Shown piece by piece: positions 32,684-41,366 of a stretch of 64,000 nt of DNA. The translations under genes were made by a program, and so were the position numbers. The stretch spans positions 1 through 64,000 of the forward strand of contig NZ_FRFF01000097.1 of the NCBI RefSeq assembly GCF_900143625.1. The letters are read 5' to 3'. Below the pieces are notes generated by a model that ran no database searches, was not told the DNA's origin, and saw nothing but the letters and a program-made list of their open reading frames with translations. The number at the start of each line of letters is the position of its first letter. Position 1 is the first letter of the stretch. Source of the stretch: Nocardiopsis sp. JB363. Its GTDB lineage: Bacteria > Actinomycetota > Actinomycetes > Streptosporangiales > Streptosporangiaceae.

Positions 32684-34918
32684 ATGCCACTGAAGACGGA
32701 CATCGTCGTGGTCAACGAGTTCAGTGTCCCCCTGCTCGGAGGCAAGGGCTCGCGCGGCGGGACGCCGGGAGCGTACGTGGCCCGGTACATGGCCAGAGAA
32801 GGGGCGACCGAGTCCCTGGCACCGATCCAGCGCCTGCGCACCGACGACTTCATCCTGCGCTACATGGCGCGCGATTCGGCGGTGGAGCGGATGCCCTCGC
32901 GCCGGGAGGCAAAGTACGAGATGCGCCAGGCCCAGGGAGACGGGGGCGTGGCCTTCGGCTACGGCTCGATGTCCCTGTCCGACGAGCAGCTGGGGTCCGC
33001 CAGCGCCGACATCCAGCGCCTCTTCGAGGGCGGACACACGGTGATGAAGACCGTGCTGTCCTTCGACGAGGCTTACCTCAAGCGCCACGGCATCGTCGAT
33101 CCCGACTTCCACTGTGAGAAGGCCGGCGACTACCGCGGCCATCTCGATCAGATGAAGCTGAGGATGGCGATCATGCACGGGCTCGAGAGGATGGCCTCGG
33201 GCACCGGCGGCTACGACGACCTCCGCTACGTCGGGGTCGTGCAGGTCGACACCGAGCACGTCCACTGCCACCTGGCCATGGTCGACGCCGGCCCGGGGCG
33301 GCGAGCCAAGGACGGCACGCAAAAGGGCAAGCTGCTCGACCGGCACAAGGCCCGCCTGCGCCGGGGCATCGACGCCTGGCTCGACGAGAAGCAGCCCGTG
33401 GCCCACCTGTCCAGCGCGATCGGCTATGAGCGGCGCAACGTCACGACCTACATCAAGCGCTGGGCCCACGACCGGATCCGGTCCGAGGCCCTGCCGCAGT
33501 TCGTTTTCGCCTGTCTGCCGGTCGACCGGAGTCTGTGGCGAGCCGGGTCGAACGCGGCGTCGATGCGCAAGGCTAATGCGCTGGTGACCGAACTGGTAGC
33601 CGAGCAGCTGGTCCGCCCCGGCTCGCCGATGCCGGCGGCCATGGAGCGCATCCGCGACTACGCCGACAGCCGACGGGCCAACGAGGACTTGTCGACCGAG
33701 CAGTGGCAGGCGCTCATCGACCGTGGCCGATCCCAGATCGTCGAGCGCGCCGTCAACGGCGTCTACCAGCTGCTGCGGGCCATGTCCACCGAGGAGCTGA
33801 CCGTGCGCACCCCGATGCTCGAGCTCATGGGGATGGACTACGAGCGCATGGCCGTCGCTGCCGCCGACGAGCAGGCCCAGGGCGAGGGGGCGAGCGACCT
33901 TATCCACTTCGGCTTCCGTCTGCGCAGCTATTCCTCGCGCCTGGCCCACCACCGCCGCCAGGCCGAGCACAACCGCAGGCTCGCCCTGCGCTGGGAGCGC
34001 TCGGACGCCGTCGACGTCGCCGCAGTGGACTCGCGCCCCCTCTACGACCACTACCGCTTCGAGCAGCGCTGGCACGAGCAGGTGATGGCCAAGTACCAGC
34101 ACTTCCTGCCCTTCCTCGCCGACTCCAGTGCCTGGCACGAGGAGCAGCAGGCCCTCTCCGACTACGGTGCCCGACTCCTGTCTCTGATGAGCCTGCGTGC
34201 CGACGCCTCGCTGGCGCGGATGAAGGACGTGGAGGAGGCTGAGCGGATCGGCCGGGAGGTCTACGACCAGCCCGGGGGCCGGCACCTGACCCAGGGCAGA
34301 GCTGGGCGAGCCGTCCTCGACGGCCGGATCGCGACGATGAAGCGGGTCTACGACGAGCGGGTCGCCGAGCTGCGCAGCCGGTTGGCGGGATCGGGTCTCG
34401 TTCTCGAGCTCGGCGTCGACGAGTCGGTCATCGCCGAGGGGGTCAGCCACGACTTCGCGGAGGTCAAGGCCCTCGACCTCCATCACCTCGGCTACGACTT
34501 CGTCTCCGACGTAGAGGTCGGGCAGCGGGCCGGACGGGCGTTCCTGGCCGCGGCACGGACTCGGAGGCAGCTGGTCTTGGCGGCGATGGACTACCTCGAG
34601 GGCTCAGGGCAGTCAGCGACGATCGTCGAGTTGCCCGTCGACGACGTGGCGGCGATGACACGCACGGCGCGGGCGCTGTCGGCGGGACGGGCCGAGACCG
34701 GCAAGTTTGTCCTGCCTTCGCGCATCGCCGAGCTGCGGGCGGAGCAAGAGTGGGCCGAAGCGGCCCGCCGGTCGAAGGCGTCCTCGCTCGACGCCGAGCT
34801 GGCGGTGCGGGTTACTGCCCGGGTCGACCAGGCCGCACTCGAAGCGAGCACCGCACCCTCCGATGTCAACCAGGATCGTCAACATGGCTCCTTCAGATCG
34901 ACCCCAACAAAAGACTAA
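32684..34918 (+). CDS. MOBL-type relaxase
   Basis: A 744-residue protein. The catalytic core is in the first 300 residues: SFDEAYLKRHGIVDPDFH, then a helical stretch, then YVGVVQVDTEHVHCHLAMVD, where H192, H194 and H196 form the metal-binding HxHxH set, then KGKLLDRHKARLRRGID. This order is that of MobL relaxases, best known from Firmicutes elements. Relaxases nick one strand at oriT and lead it into the recipient. The remaining 440 residues are helical and may bind DNA or partners. YVARYMAREGATESLAP and ILRYMARDSAVERMP near the start look like an internal duplication. The oriT was not located. Confidence 0.8.
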   Translation: MPLKTDIVVVNEFSVPLLGGKGSRGGTPGAYVARYMAREGATESLAPIQRLRTDDFILRYMARDSAVERMPSRREAKYEMRQAQGDGGVAFGYGSMSLSDEQLGSASADIQRLFEGGHTVMKTVLSFDEAYLKRHGIVDPDFHCEKAGDYRGHLDQMKLRMAIMHGLERMASGTGGYDDLRYVGVVQVDTEHVHCHLAMVDAGPGRRAKDGTQKGKLLDRHKARLRRGIDAWLDEKQPVAHLSSAIGYERRNVTTYIKRWAHDRIRSEALPQFVFACLPVDRSLWRAGSNAASMRKANALVTELVAEQLVRPGSPMPAAMERIRDYADSRRANEDLSTEQWQALIDRGRSQIVERAVNGVYQLLRAMSTEELTVRTPMLELMGMDYERMAVAAADEQAQGEGASDLIHFGFRLRSYSSRLAHHRRQAEHNRRLALRWERSDAVDVAAVDSRPLYDHYRFEQRWHEQVMAKYQHFLPFLADSSAWHEEQQALSDYGARLLSLMSLRADASLARMKDVEEAERIGREVYDQPGGRHLTQGRAGRAVLDGRIATMKRVYDERVAELRSRLAGSGLVLELGVDESVIAEGVSHDFAEVKALDLHHLGYDFVSDVEVGQRAGRAFLAAARTRRQLVLAAMDYLEGSGQSATIVELPVDDVAAMTRTARALSAGRAETGKFVLPSRIAELRAEQEWAEAARRSKASSLDAELAVRVTARVDQAALEASTAPSDVNQDRQHGSFRSTPTKD

Positions 34919-35060
34919 GAGACATCATTTAATTGTTGCCAATGATCTATAGTGGTACTACTGTGAGAAGTGTTCGATAGCGACTCAGTTGATCGATTCG
35001 GACGATGTCACTGATCACGACCGACCTGATTTCAGGCGGATTGAATAAAAGGGAACGATC
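34919..35060. promoter_or_regulatory. AT-rich promoter region
   Basis: A 140-base spacer after the relaxase gene whose first 60 bases (acatcatttaattgttgcca and on) are far more AT-rich than the genes. TTGCCA and TATAGT words occur but are not at standard spacing. It resembles the island at 29,350 (catcattaaattattgatct). Confidence 0.45.
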
Positions 35061-35612
35061 ATGGCTTACCTCCCGGGCGAAGGTGCGATGACCAACATCA
35101 ACCTCATCGTCAAGACCCACTTCAACAACGTCACCAAGAACGGCAAGAGCCAGTTCCTCGACGCGATGGTCGACCACAGGGACCCTCGCGGCCCCAGCCA
35201 GAGCAACCTCCACCTGATCTCGCTGAAGCAGGAGCGCGACGGCAAGACCTATTACAACAACGGCGCGGGCTACTCAATGGATCAGTTCGAGAAGATCAAG
35301 GCCGCCGCCGGGCCCAACGTCGAGCCCGTGACCAACAAGGACGGCGAGCCGATCGGCGCGGCCTTCGCGGTCAAGGCCAGCGTCATGCCGGCCAAGGACG
35401 GCCTGATCATCAACACCAACAAGGAGATCGGCCAGTCCGACTTCAAGATGGAGCCGAACACCCTCAACGACCAGTTCGGGTCGATGAAGGCGGCCAAGCG
35501 GGCCCGTCAGGCCGAGAAGACCGCCGAGACCCAGCAGGCGCAGACCGCCCAGCCCGAAGCGATCCCGGCCCCCGCGGCGCCCGTCGCCGAGCCGGAGCCC
35601 TCGATCGGCTGA
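35061..35612 (+). CDS. Unknown protein with a compact N-terminal domain
   Basis: A 183-residue protein. About 130 residues look globular (NINLIVKTHFNNVTKNGKSQ, YYNNGAGYSMDQFEKIKAAAG), followed by a Gln/Ala/Pro-rich tail. No membrane segment. GGGAACG precedes the ATG. The element's own promoter region before it and a hairpin after it suggest a single-gene unit, perhaps an abundant DNA- or RNA-binding protein; that role is a guess. Confidence 0.6.
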   Translation: MAYLPGEGAMTNINLIVKTHFNNVTKNGKSQFLDAMVDHRDPRGPSQSNLHLISLKQERDGKTYYNNGAGYSMDQFEKIKAAAGPNVEPVTNKDGEPIGAAFAVKASVMPAKDGLIINTNKEIGQSDFKMEPNTLNDQFGSMKAAKRARQAEKTAETQQAQTAQPEAIPAPAAPVAEPEPSIG

Positions 35613-35638
35613 TCGGGACCGGGCTCACGAACGGAAGG

Positions 35639-35670
35639 CCCGCACCAGGGATGCATTCCCGGGGTGCGGG
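35639..35670 (+). terminator. Hairpin terminator
   Basis: CCCGCACC and GGTGCGGG arms with an inner GGGA-TGCA-TTCCC pairing, 27 bases after the preceding stop and followed by TCTTCG. Confidence 0.6.
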
Positions 35671-35716
35671 TCTTCGCCCACTTCGAAGGGCTGATGCCTG
35701 TGAGAGGAGACACGAC

Positions 35717-36486
35717 ATGGGACCCGAACAGATCGAAATGCCGTCACTGATGGACGCGGCGAAGGCCTGGCAGGACGACTCGGTGCATCCCATGTCAACC
35801 GAGCAGGCCCCGGAGTCCGAGACCTACCCGTACAAGTTCGAGATCGACGAGACCGGCCGTCAGCAGGCGGTCAACGAACCTCAGCCGGGCCTCGGCACGG
35901 GAGCCGGGACGGCGATCGGAGCGGCTGCCGGGGCGAGCGTGGGCCAGGCCAATACCGCGAGAAAGGCCGGGAACCCGGGTCGAGCCTTCGCCACGGCGAT
36001 GCCGCTGGGCGGAGTCGTCGGGGCGCGGTCAACGCCAAACTCGCCAAGAACGTGCGGACGGTCAGGGAGATCGAGCAGGCCGAGGCGAGCGGCGAGACGC
36101 GGCCAGCCCAGCCGGACAGCGCGGAAGTGCCGACGAAGAAGCCGCCGGTCAACCAGCGGATCAAGGATTCGAAGGTCGACCAGACGGTCCAGTCTGAGAG
36201 CTTCAGGGACACGGCCACCGCCGCTGACCGGGCGCGTGCCTCCGATACGCAGGCCAAGGGCGTCGCCGCCGCAGCGAGAAAGGGAGCGGCCACCGGTGCC
36301 TACTGCGGTGCGCGTGCGGAGATGGCGAACCGGTCCCGCGCCCAGGCCGAGCCCGAGGCGGCCGACGAGTGGCTGTCGGACACCGCACCGCGGACGCAAT
36401 CGGCAGGTCGACCGGTCTCGGAGACGTACGACTACCGGTTCGAGGGCCAGGGCCAGCAGGGCGTCGGCCGGGAGTACGACGACTGA
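35717..36486 (+). pseudogene. Unknown protein gene with a frameshift near 36025
   Basis: Translation from the ATG at 35717 (after GAGAGGAGA) is good to about 36025 (...FATAMPLGGVVGA). It then continues sensibly only in another frame (AVNAKLAKNVRTVREIEQAE...) to a stop at 36486. Loss of one base in GGGGCGCGG explains the change. The joined protein would have about 256 residues, with a glycine/alanine-rich hydrophobic hairpin near residues 60-100 (GTGAGTAIGAAAGASVGQ) and a repeated motif (ETYPYKFEIDE near the start, ETYDYRFEGQ near the end). A sequencing error, real decay or programmed frameshifting are all possible. Confidence 0.65.
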
Positions 36487-36527
36487 AGAGCACCCAAAGA
36501 ACCCTAGGAAGTCGCTCCACAAATCAT

Positions 36528-36556
36528 TTCATAGGGCTATTCTGATAGTCTATTAT
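36528..36556 (+). promoter_or_regulatory. Sigma-70-like promoter before the Clp-type ATPase
   Basis: TTCATA at 36528-36533 and TATTAT at 36551-36556 are separated by 17 bases in a very AT-rich island. The word ATAGTCTATT overlaps the -10 box (36545-36554), and TAGTCTTTCA follows at 36571. Confidence 0.5.
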
Positions 36557-36617
36557 GATAGTGTTTTTACTAGTCTTTCAATTGAAACAGCCAAATGGCC
36601 GGGGGGCGATCCGGTAG

Positions 36618-38387
36618 ATGTTCAACGCCGAGAGGCTCGATGCGGCCTACCCGACCCTGTCGAAGCTGTCGGACCCGCTCAAGCCGGCCGAGCGTGAGAT
36701 TGTCGGCCGTAAGCGGGAGCAGATGCAGGTCATGGCGGGAATGGCGCGGCCCGAGCTATCGAACGTGCTGCTGCTGGCCGAGGCCGGCACGGGCAAGACC
36801 GCGCTCGTCCAGGCGGTGTCAGTCCAGGATTCGCAGCGCCGCTACCTCGAAGTCGACCCCGCACGGATGATCGCCGAGGCAGGCGACGGCCAGCAGATGG
36901 CCGCCCTGCTCAAGCGTTTCTTCGACGAGGCCGAGGAGTTCCACCAGGTCGAACAGGAAGAACTCGTGCTCTTCATCGACGAGTTCCACCAGATCATCCA
37001 GCTCTCCGACGCCGCGACCGAGGCGATCAAACCGGTGCTGGCGGCCTCGGGCACGCGCGGGATCCGGATCATCGCGGCGACGACCTATGAGGAGTTCCAC
37101 AAGCACATCTCGTCGAATCAGCCGCTCGTCGAGCGCCTCCAGCGCATCAACCTCTCCCAGCCGGACCAGGCGACGACAGTCAAGATCCTCAAGGGGATGG
37201 CCGGGCGCTACGGGGTCGCCGATCAGTTCTACGACGACCACATCTTCCAGCAGATCTACGAGTACACCCAGCGCTACGTCCCGGCCAGCTCTCAGCCGCG
37301 CAAGTCGATCCTCGTGCTCGACTCGATGGTCGGCTGGCACCGGATCACCGGCCGGGCCATGGACCGCGAGCTGCTCGCCGACGTGATCATGGAGTCGACG
37401 GGCAACAACGTCGACGTCCGCGTCGACGGGGCGAGGATCAAGGCCGAGCTCGACGAACGGGTGTTCAGCCAGGACCTTGCCACGAGCATGCTCGCCCGTC
37501 GCCTGCAGCTGTCGGTGGCCGACCTCAATGACAAGAGCAAGCCGAGAGCTTCCTTTGTATTCACTGGGAGTACAGGCACTGGTAAGACGGAAACGGTCAA
37601 GCAGCTGGCGAACCTTATCTTCGGCGACGACGAGCGACACCTCATCCGATTCGACATGACCGAGTACGCGAGCGAGGAATCCTACGCGGTATTCCGCTCG
37701 GAGCTGACGAAGCGAGTGTGGGACCGGCCCTACTCCGTGCTGCTCTTCGACGAGATCGAGAAGGCGAACTCGATCGTCACGCGCATCCTGCTCCAGGTCC
37801 TCGACGACGGCCGGCTCTCCGACGACAACAACCGGACAGTGAGCTTCCTCAACGCCTACATCGTGCTCACCACCAACGCAGGCTCCGAGATCTACAAGAC
37901 GATCGCCAACTACGCCTCCTCTGACACCGGCTCCGGCGAGAACCTTGTCGAGTATCAGAAGCTCATCCGGCGCTCCATCTCGCAGACGACCGGAGGCAAC
38001 CGTTTCCCACCCGAGCTGCTGGGCCGCATTGACGCAATCGTGCCCTTCCAGCCGCTGTCGGAGGAGACCCAGAAGAAGATCGTCGCTGGCAAGTTGCGCG
38101 GGGTCGTCCAGGAGGTCGCCGTCAAGCACAACGTGCGGGTCGACGTCTCCAAGAAGGTGTTGCAATACCTCGTCGAAGACAAAGGCGAGTCGGACTCCGA
38201 CGCCGGCGGCGCGCGCGCCGTGGTCGCCAAGCTCACTGACGAGGTGACCACCAGCATCGCGACGTTCATCAACGAGCACCCAGCCGAACGACGGGTTCGG
38301 GTCGAGGTCGCAGGGAAGCTCGTCAGCGACAACAAGCACCTGCTCAAGTCCGATGCGCGCATCGTCGTCAGCGCCCATCGAGGCTGA
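36618..38387 (+). CDS. Two-module Clp/Hsp100-type AAA+ ATPase
   Basis: A 589-residue protein with two AAA+ modules. Module 1 has Walker A EAGTGKT (K60) and Walker B LFIDEFH (D121, E122). Module 2 has Walker A GSTGTGKT (K323) and Walker B LLFDEIEK (D378, E379), with the NRFPPELLGRID segment typical of the ClpA/B C-terminal module. It lacks the N-domain and the long middle coil of ClpB, and is shorter than ClpA or ClpC. No clear ClpP-docking tripeptide was found. It probably remodels or disassembles element-specific proteins. Its own AT-rich promoter and terminator make it a separate unit. A run of GGGGGG precedes the ATG by some 15 bases. Confidence 0.88.
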   Translation: MFNAERLDAAYPTLSKLSDPLKPAEREIVGRKREQMQVMAGMARPELSNVLLLAEAGTGKTALVQAVSVQDSQRRYLEVDPARMIAEAGDGQQMAALLKRFFDEAEEFHQVEQEELVLFIDEFHQIIQLSDAATEAIKPVLAASGTRGIRIIAATTYEEFHKHISSNQPLVERLQRINLSQPDQATTVKILKGMAGRYGVADQFYDDHIFQQIYEYTQRYVPASSQPRKSILVLDSMVGWHRITGRAMDRELLADVIMESTGNNVDVRVDGARIKAELDERVFSQDLATSMLARRLQLSVADLNDKSKPRASFVFTGSTGTGKTETVKQLANLIFGDDERHLIRFDMTEYASEESYAVFRSELTKRVWDRPYSVLLFDEIEKANSIVTRILLQVLDDGRLSDDNNRTVSFLNAYIVLTTNAGSEIYKTIANYASSDTGSGENLVEYQKLIRRSISQTTGGNRFPPELLGRIDAIVPFQPLSEETQKKIVAGKLRGVVQEVAVKHNVRVDVSKKVLQYLVEDKGESDSDAGGARAVVAKLTDEVTTSIATFINEHPAERRVRVEVAGKLVSDNKHLLKSDARIVVSAHRG

Positions 38388-38452
38388 ATTTTGTAGGTCG
38401 GCCTCTCGCCTCCCTTTCACCTGAGGCGGACGAGGCAGTCGTGCTACGTGAA

Positions 38453-38492
38453 GCGACCTGCCCTCACGGTGAACACCGTGAGGGCAGGTCGC
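38453..38492 (+). terminator. Perfect 19-base inverted repeat terminator
   Basis: The arms gcgacctgccctcacggtg and caccgtgagggcaggtcgc are perfect complements around AA. The repeat lies between the end of the Clp-type gene and the convergent small gene, so it can stop both. Confidence 0.8.
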
Positions 38493-38507
38493 TCCCATGT
38501 GTGAGGT

Positions 38508-38717
38508 CTACTCCTCCCCGGTGGTCCTGTGAGCGTGGGGCAGGCCTGCCCAGCGGGCAAACAGATCTTCCAGGGCCTGTTCAGCCTCCTACTCGGACAC
38601 CGGCCGATCGACGCCCACCAGCTGGCGGACCCGCCCGTCCTCTGTCTCACGAGCGACTCGGCTGTAGAGAGCCTCGATCTCCCTCTGGGCCGGCCTGTGG
38701 GCGTCAAATGCACTCAT
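38508..38717 (-). pseudogene. Small gene interrupted by an amber codon
   Basis: From the ATG at 38717, preceded by GGAAGG 7 bases upstream, translation gives MSAFDAHRPAQREIEALYSR and on to RPVSE, then TAG at 38589-38591. In the same frame it continues EAEQALEDLFARWAGLPHAH to a stop at 38508. A single change from CAG to TAG would explain this. The intact protein would have 69 residues. No family is recognised. Confidence 0.5.
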
Positions 38718-38829
38718 GTTTTTACCTTCCTTGTCGGCACTCATGGTTGTGGAGCGTTCGGTGAGGACGGCTCTCCAAGGGGGACCCCTGAGAGCGGTGC
38801 TTCGTGACACCTCGCAAGCGTCACCTGAG

Positions 38830-39045
38830 TCACTCGCGATCGATGGTGAAGCAGTCGCATGCGCCGCGGACGCGCCACAGGAAGGCGTGCTGTTCGGCGG
38901 TGCAGGGATCCTCGCGGCAGACAGCCAGGGCGATGGCCTCGTCGGCTGACTCTCGCGCAGATGCAAGTTGTGGGCGGGGCCGACCAGGGCGTGACTGTGA
39001 CCGGACCGTCGGGGCTGCGGCTCGGGGCCACGCACAGCAGAACAT
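38830..39045 (-). CDS. Possible small cysteine-containing protein
   Basis: A minus-strand frame of 71 residues whose second half (ESADEAIALAVCREDPCTAE, then WRVRGACDCFTIDRE) looks protein-like with spaced cysteines; the first half is less convincing. The start is uncertain. It is the only other candidate in the 774-base gap between the Clp-type gene and the next plus-strand gene. Confidence 0.35.
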   Translation of the reverse strand: MFCCAWPRAAAPTVRSQSRPGRPRPQLASARESADEAIALAVCREDPCTAEQHAFLWRVRGACDCFTIDRE

Positions 39046-39049
39046 CACT

Positions 39050-39130
39050 CATCCAATGGAACCATATAATGGTTCTTTTATTGTTTATTCACTGACACGA
39101 ACGATAGGATCGTTAATGAACCAGTCAAAC
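39050..39130 (+). promoter_or_regulatory. AT-rich island with two small palindromes
   Basis: GAACCAT-ATA-ATGGTTC (39059-39075) and AACGAT-AGG-ATCGTT (39100-39114) lie in an AT-rich stretch just before the coiled-coil gene. The first covers a TATAAT word. Both look like operator sites. Confidence 0.5.
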
Positions 39131-39161
39131 TGTGTTTCGTCCAGTGAGGGGATCGACATCC

Positions 39162-41252
39162 ATGGCCATTCCAGGCATGACGGCGGCCAGACGCAAGAAA
39201 GAGCGCAAGAAGAAGCCGGACGAACTGCTGTCCTCGGTCGTACACGAGACCGCGACGGCGGGGGTCGTGGACCTGCTCAAGAAGAACGAGAAGTTCGCTT
39301 TCCCCTCCGGCACCGCTTGGGTGATGCTCGGCCTGTCCTCTGAGGCCGTCGGCGGGCTCAATCGCCGTCAGAGTCGGGACGAGGCCAAGGGCTCGATCAT
39401 CAAACTCATCGAGAATGACGCGATCGAGACCGTCGCCACCGCAGAGATGCTCGCTGAAGAGGTCTTCGGCATCATTCCAAGCGTCTCCACGCTCCAGCGG
39501 ATGGACGAGTACTCGCTGCTCACAGAAGCTGAGTACTCCTGGGCCGTGGTCTGGGAGACCGGTGGGGGGGACCTGCACGTCGAGTTCGTCGGTGATGCGA
39601 CCTTCCCCCAGACGCAACAGGTCGCCGCTGACACCCTCAGCCTCGAGCAGGCGGTGGGACGGCAGGCCTGGGCCGACCATTCGGGGCTGTCGGGCGCCAA
39701 CCCCACCGATCCCGCAGCCTCTGATCCGACGCAGGCGACGGACGTCGTGGACACGCCCGCGGACGAGGACGGCGACGAGATCTTCGCTTCGCCGAACGAG
39801 GACGCCTCCCCCACTGACGACGATGATGATGCGCCGGTCGTCGACGCCCTGACCGCCGACGAGGAGCCCGACTTAGAGGACCCCGAACCGGAGCCGATCG
39901 GCGAGCCCGCACCGGCCTCCGAAGCCCCCGTGGCGACGGAGAACCCCAGGGACGAGGGCTTCGGCATCGACGAGATCGACGAAGACGACACCGCCGTGGA
40001 CGAGCCGATGCCCGTCGAGGCAGCTGAGGAGGTCTACGCCGACGACCAGGAGACCGTCCGCAACGGCCTGGCTCGGCGCTTCCTGCCCGAGGACCTGGAT
40101 CTGGGCATCCGACTCGACGAGTTCAACCGCACGTTCTCGATCGGGGCCCCGGCCGTCCAGCTCGAGGTGCCCGAGGGCGCGAGCGAGTGGCTGGGCGACC
40201 AGGTCGCCCAGCTCAGCCGGCAGGCCAACGCCGACCTGGCCGGTCTGCGCTACCAGCACGAGGACGAGCTGCGGGCCCTCTACGTCAACCTCATGTCCAC
40301 GCACATCGAGCAGGTCATCCGTGTGCTGGCCACCGATCGCGAGGACAGCCGCTACAAGCAGCTCATGGACAGCATCGAGGCCAAGCATGCCGAGAGGGTC
40401 TCGGAGAAGGACGAGAAGGTCCGCAAGGCCAAGGCCCGGATCGTCGCCGACTACGAGGAGCACGTGAAGGTGCTCGCGGAGAAGGCCGCGAAAGATGCCG
40501 AGGCCCACTACCGGGAACGCAACAAGGCCCGGGTCGAAAGGCACCAGGCCGATGCGGTCGTCGAGATCGATCGGGAGATGAGCAACGCTCACGCCCACGA
40601 TCTGCAGGAGATCCTGCGGATCCGGCGCAACGACGCCAGCCTCAAGCTCCAGGTCGGCCAGACGCAGATCTTCAAGGTGCTCGCCGAACGGCAGAACGAG
40701 AACCTCACTGCCGAGCAGGATCGCCTGGACCGCTGGAAGGACGAGGTCGGCCGGATCGTCGCCGATCACCGGGGCGATGACATCGCCCGGACCGAGGCCC
40801 TGGCCGAGCAGCTGGCGCGCACCGACGAGCTGGCTGCGGCCCGGTCCGAGCATGCCGCCGCGCTCGAGGCCCAGCGGTCCGAGCACGCCGACCGGATTCG
40901 CCGGTCCGAGGACGAGCTCGACCTCGCCCGCCAGGAGGCGATCACGAGGATCAAGGAGCGCGACGCCGAGTGGGACAAGGACTTGTCGGTGGAGCGGGCC
41001 AAGACCGAGACGTTGACCAAGCAGGTCCAGGACCTGCGCGAGGAGAACGCGGTGATCGAGACCCGCGCCAAGGAGTTCGCCGACCGTCGTCTGCAGGCGG
41101 TCATGGCCGATCGGGACGCCGCCGACAAGAATCTCGAGCGCTTCGCGGTGCTTCAGCGGCACGCGAGCTGGCTCATCCTGAGCATCATCGTCGGCGTTGT
41201 GATCCTCGGCCTGGGGGTCGGATTCATCGCAGGGACGCTCATGACCAACTGA
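39162..41252 (+). CDS. Tail-anchored coiled-coil protein
   Basis: A 696-residue protein. The first 125 residues are basic, then globular (LLSSVVHETATAGVVDLLKK, FPSGTAWVMLGLSSEAV). Residues 150-290 are very acidic and probably disordered. Residues 300-660 are a long charged coiled coil. A single hydrophobic helix ends the chain (about 671-693, ASWLILSIIVGVVILGLGV). This is a tail-anchored cytoplasmic scaffold next to the coupling ATPase gene, so a link between the channel and the DNA-processing machinery is plausible. I know no family for it. GAGGGG lies 10 bases before the ATG. Confidence 0.65.
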   Translation: MAIPGMTAARRKKERKKKPDELLSSVVHETATAGVVDLLKKNEKFAFPSGTAWVMLGLSSEAVGGLNRRQSRDEAKGSIIKLIENDAIETVATAEMLAEEVFGIIPSVSTLQRMDEYSLLTEAEYSWAVVWETGGGDLHVEFVGDATFPQTQQVAADTLSLEQAVGRQAWADHSGLSGANPTDPAASDPTQATDVVDTPADEDGDEIFASPNEDASPTDDDDDAPVVDALTADEEPDLEDPEPEPIGEPAPASEAPVATENPRDEGFGIDEIDEDDTAVDEPMPVEAAEEVYADDQETVRNGLARRFLPEDLDLGIRLDEFNRTFSIGAPAVQLEVPEGASEWLGDQVAQLSRQANADLAGLRYQHEDELRALYVNLMSTHIEQVIRVLATDREDSRYKQLMDSIEAKHAERVSEKDEKVRKAKARIVADYEEHVKVLAEKAAKDAEAHYRERNKARVERHQADAVVEIDREMSNAHAHDLQEILRIRRNDASLKLQVGQTQIFKVLAERQNENLTAEQDRLDRWKDEVGRIVADHRGDDIARTEALAEQLARTDELAAARSEHAAALEAQRSEHADRIRRSEDELDLARQEAITRIKERDAEWDKDLSVERAKTETLTKQVQDLREENAVIETRAKEFADRRLQAVMADRDAADKNLERFAVLQRHASWLILSIIVGVVILGLGVGFIAGTLMTN

Positions 41253-41286
41253 GGGCAGGGGCGACGAAGCGCATGGAACGGAAGCC

Positions 41287-41320
41287 ACGGCGGTGCTCCG
41301 GGTGGACCGGGCACCGCCGT
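41287..41320 (+). terminator. Hairpin between the coiled-coil and coupling-protein genes
   Basis: Perfect ACGGCGGTGC/GCACCGCCGT arms around a 14-base loop in the 114-base gap. No T-run. It may terminate or attenuate transcription into the coupling-protein gene. Confidence 0.55.
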
Positions 41321-41366
41321 CGGCATCAGAAGGGCATCCGAGAACGCAGGACAGGATTCGCACGCC

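Noticed and set aside
31067..34486. Minus-strand open frame of 1,139 codons opposite the relaxase and its neighbours
   Set aside because: It spans several well-supported plus-strand genes and their junctions; its composition is that of a shadow frame.
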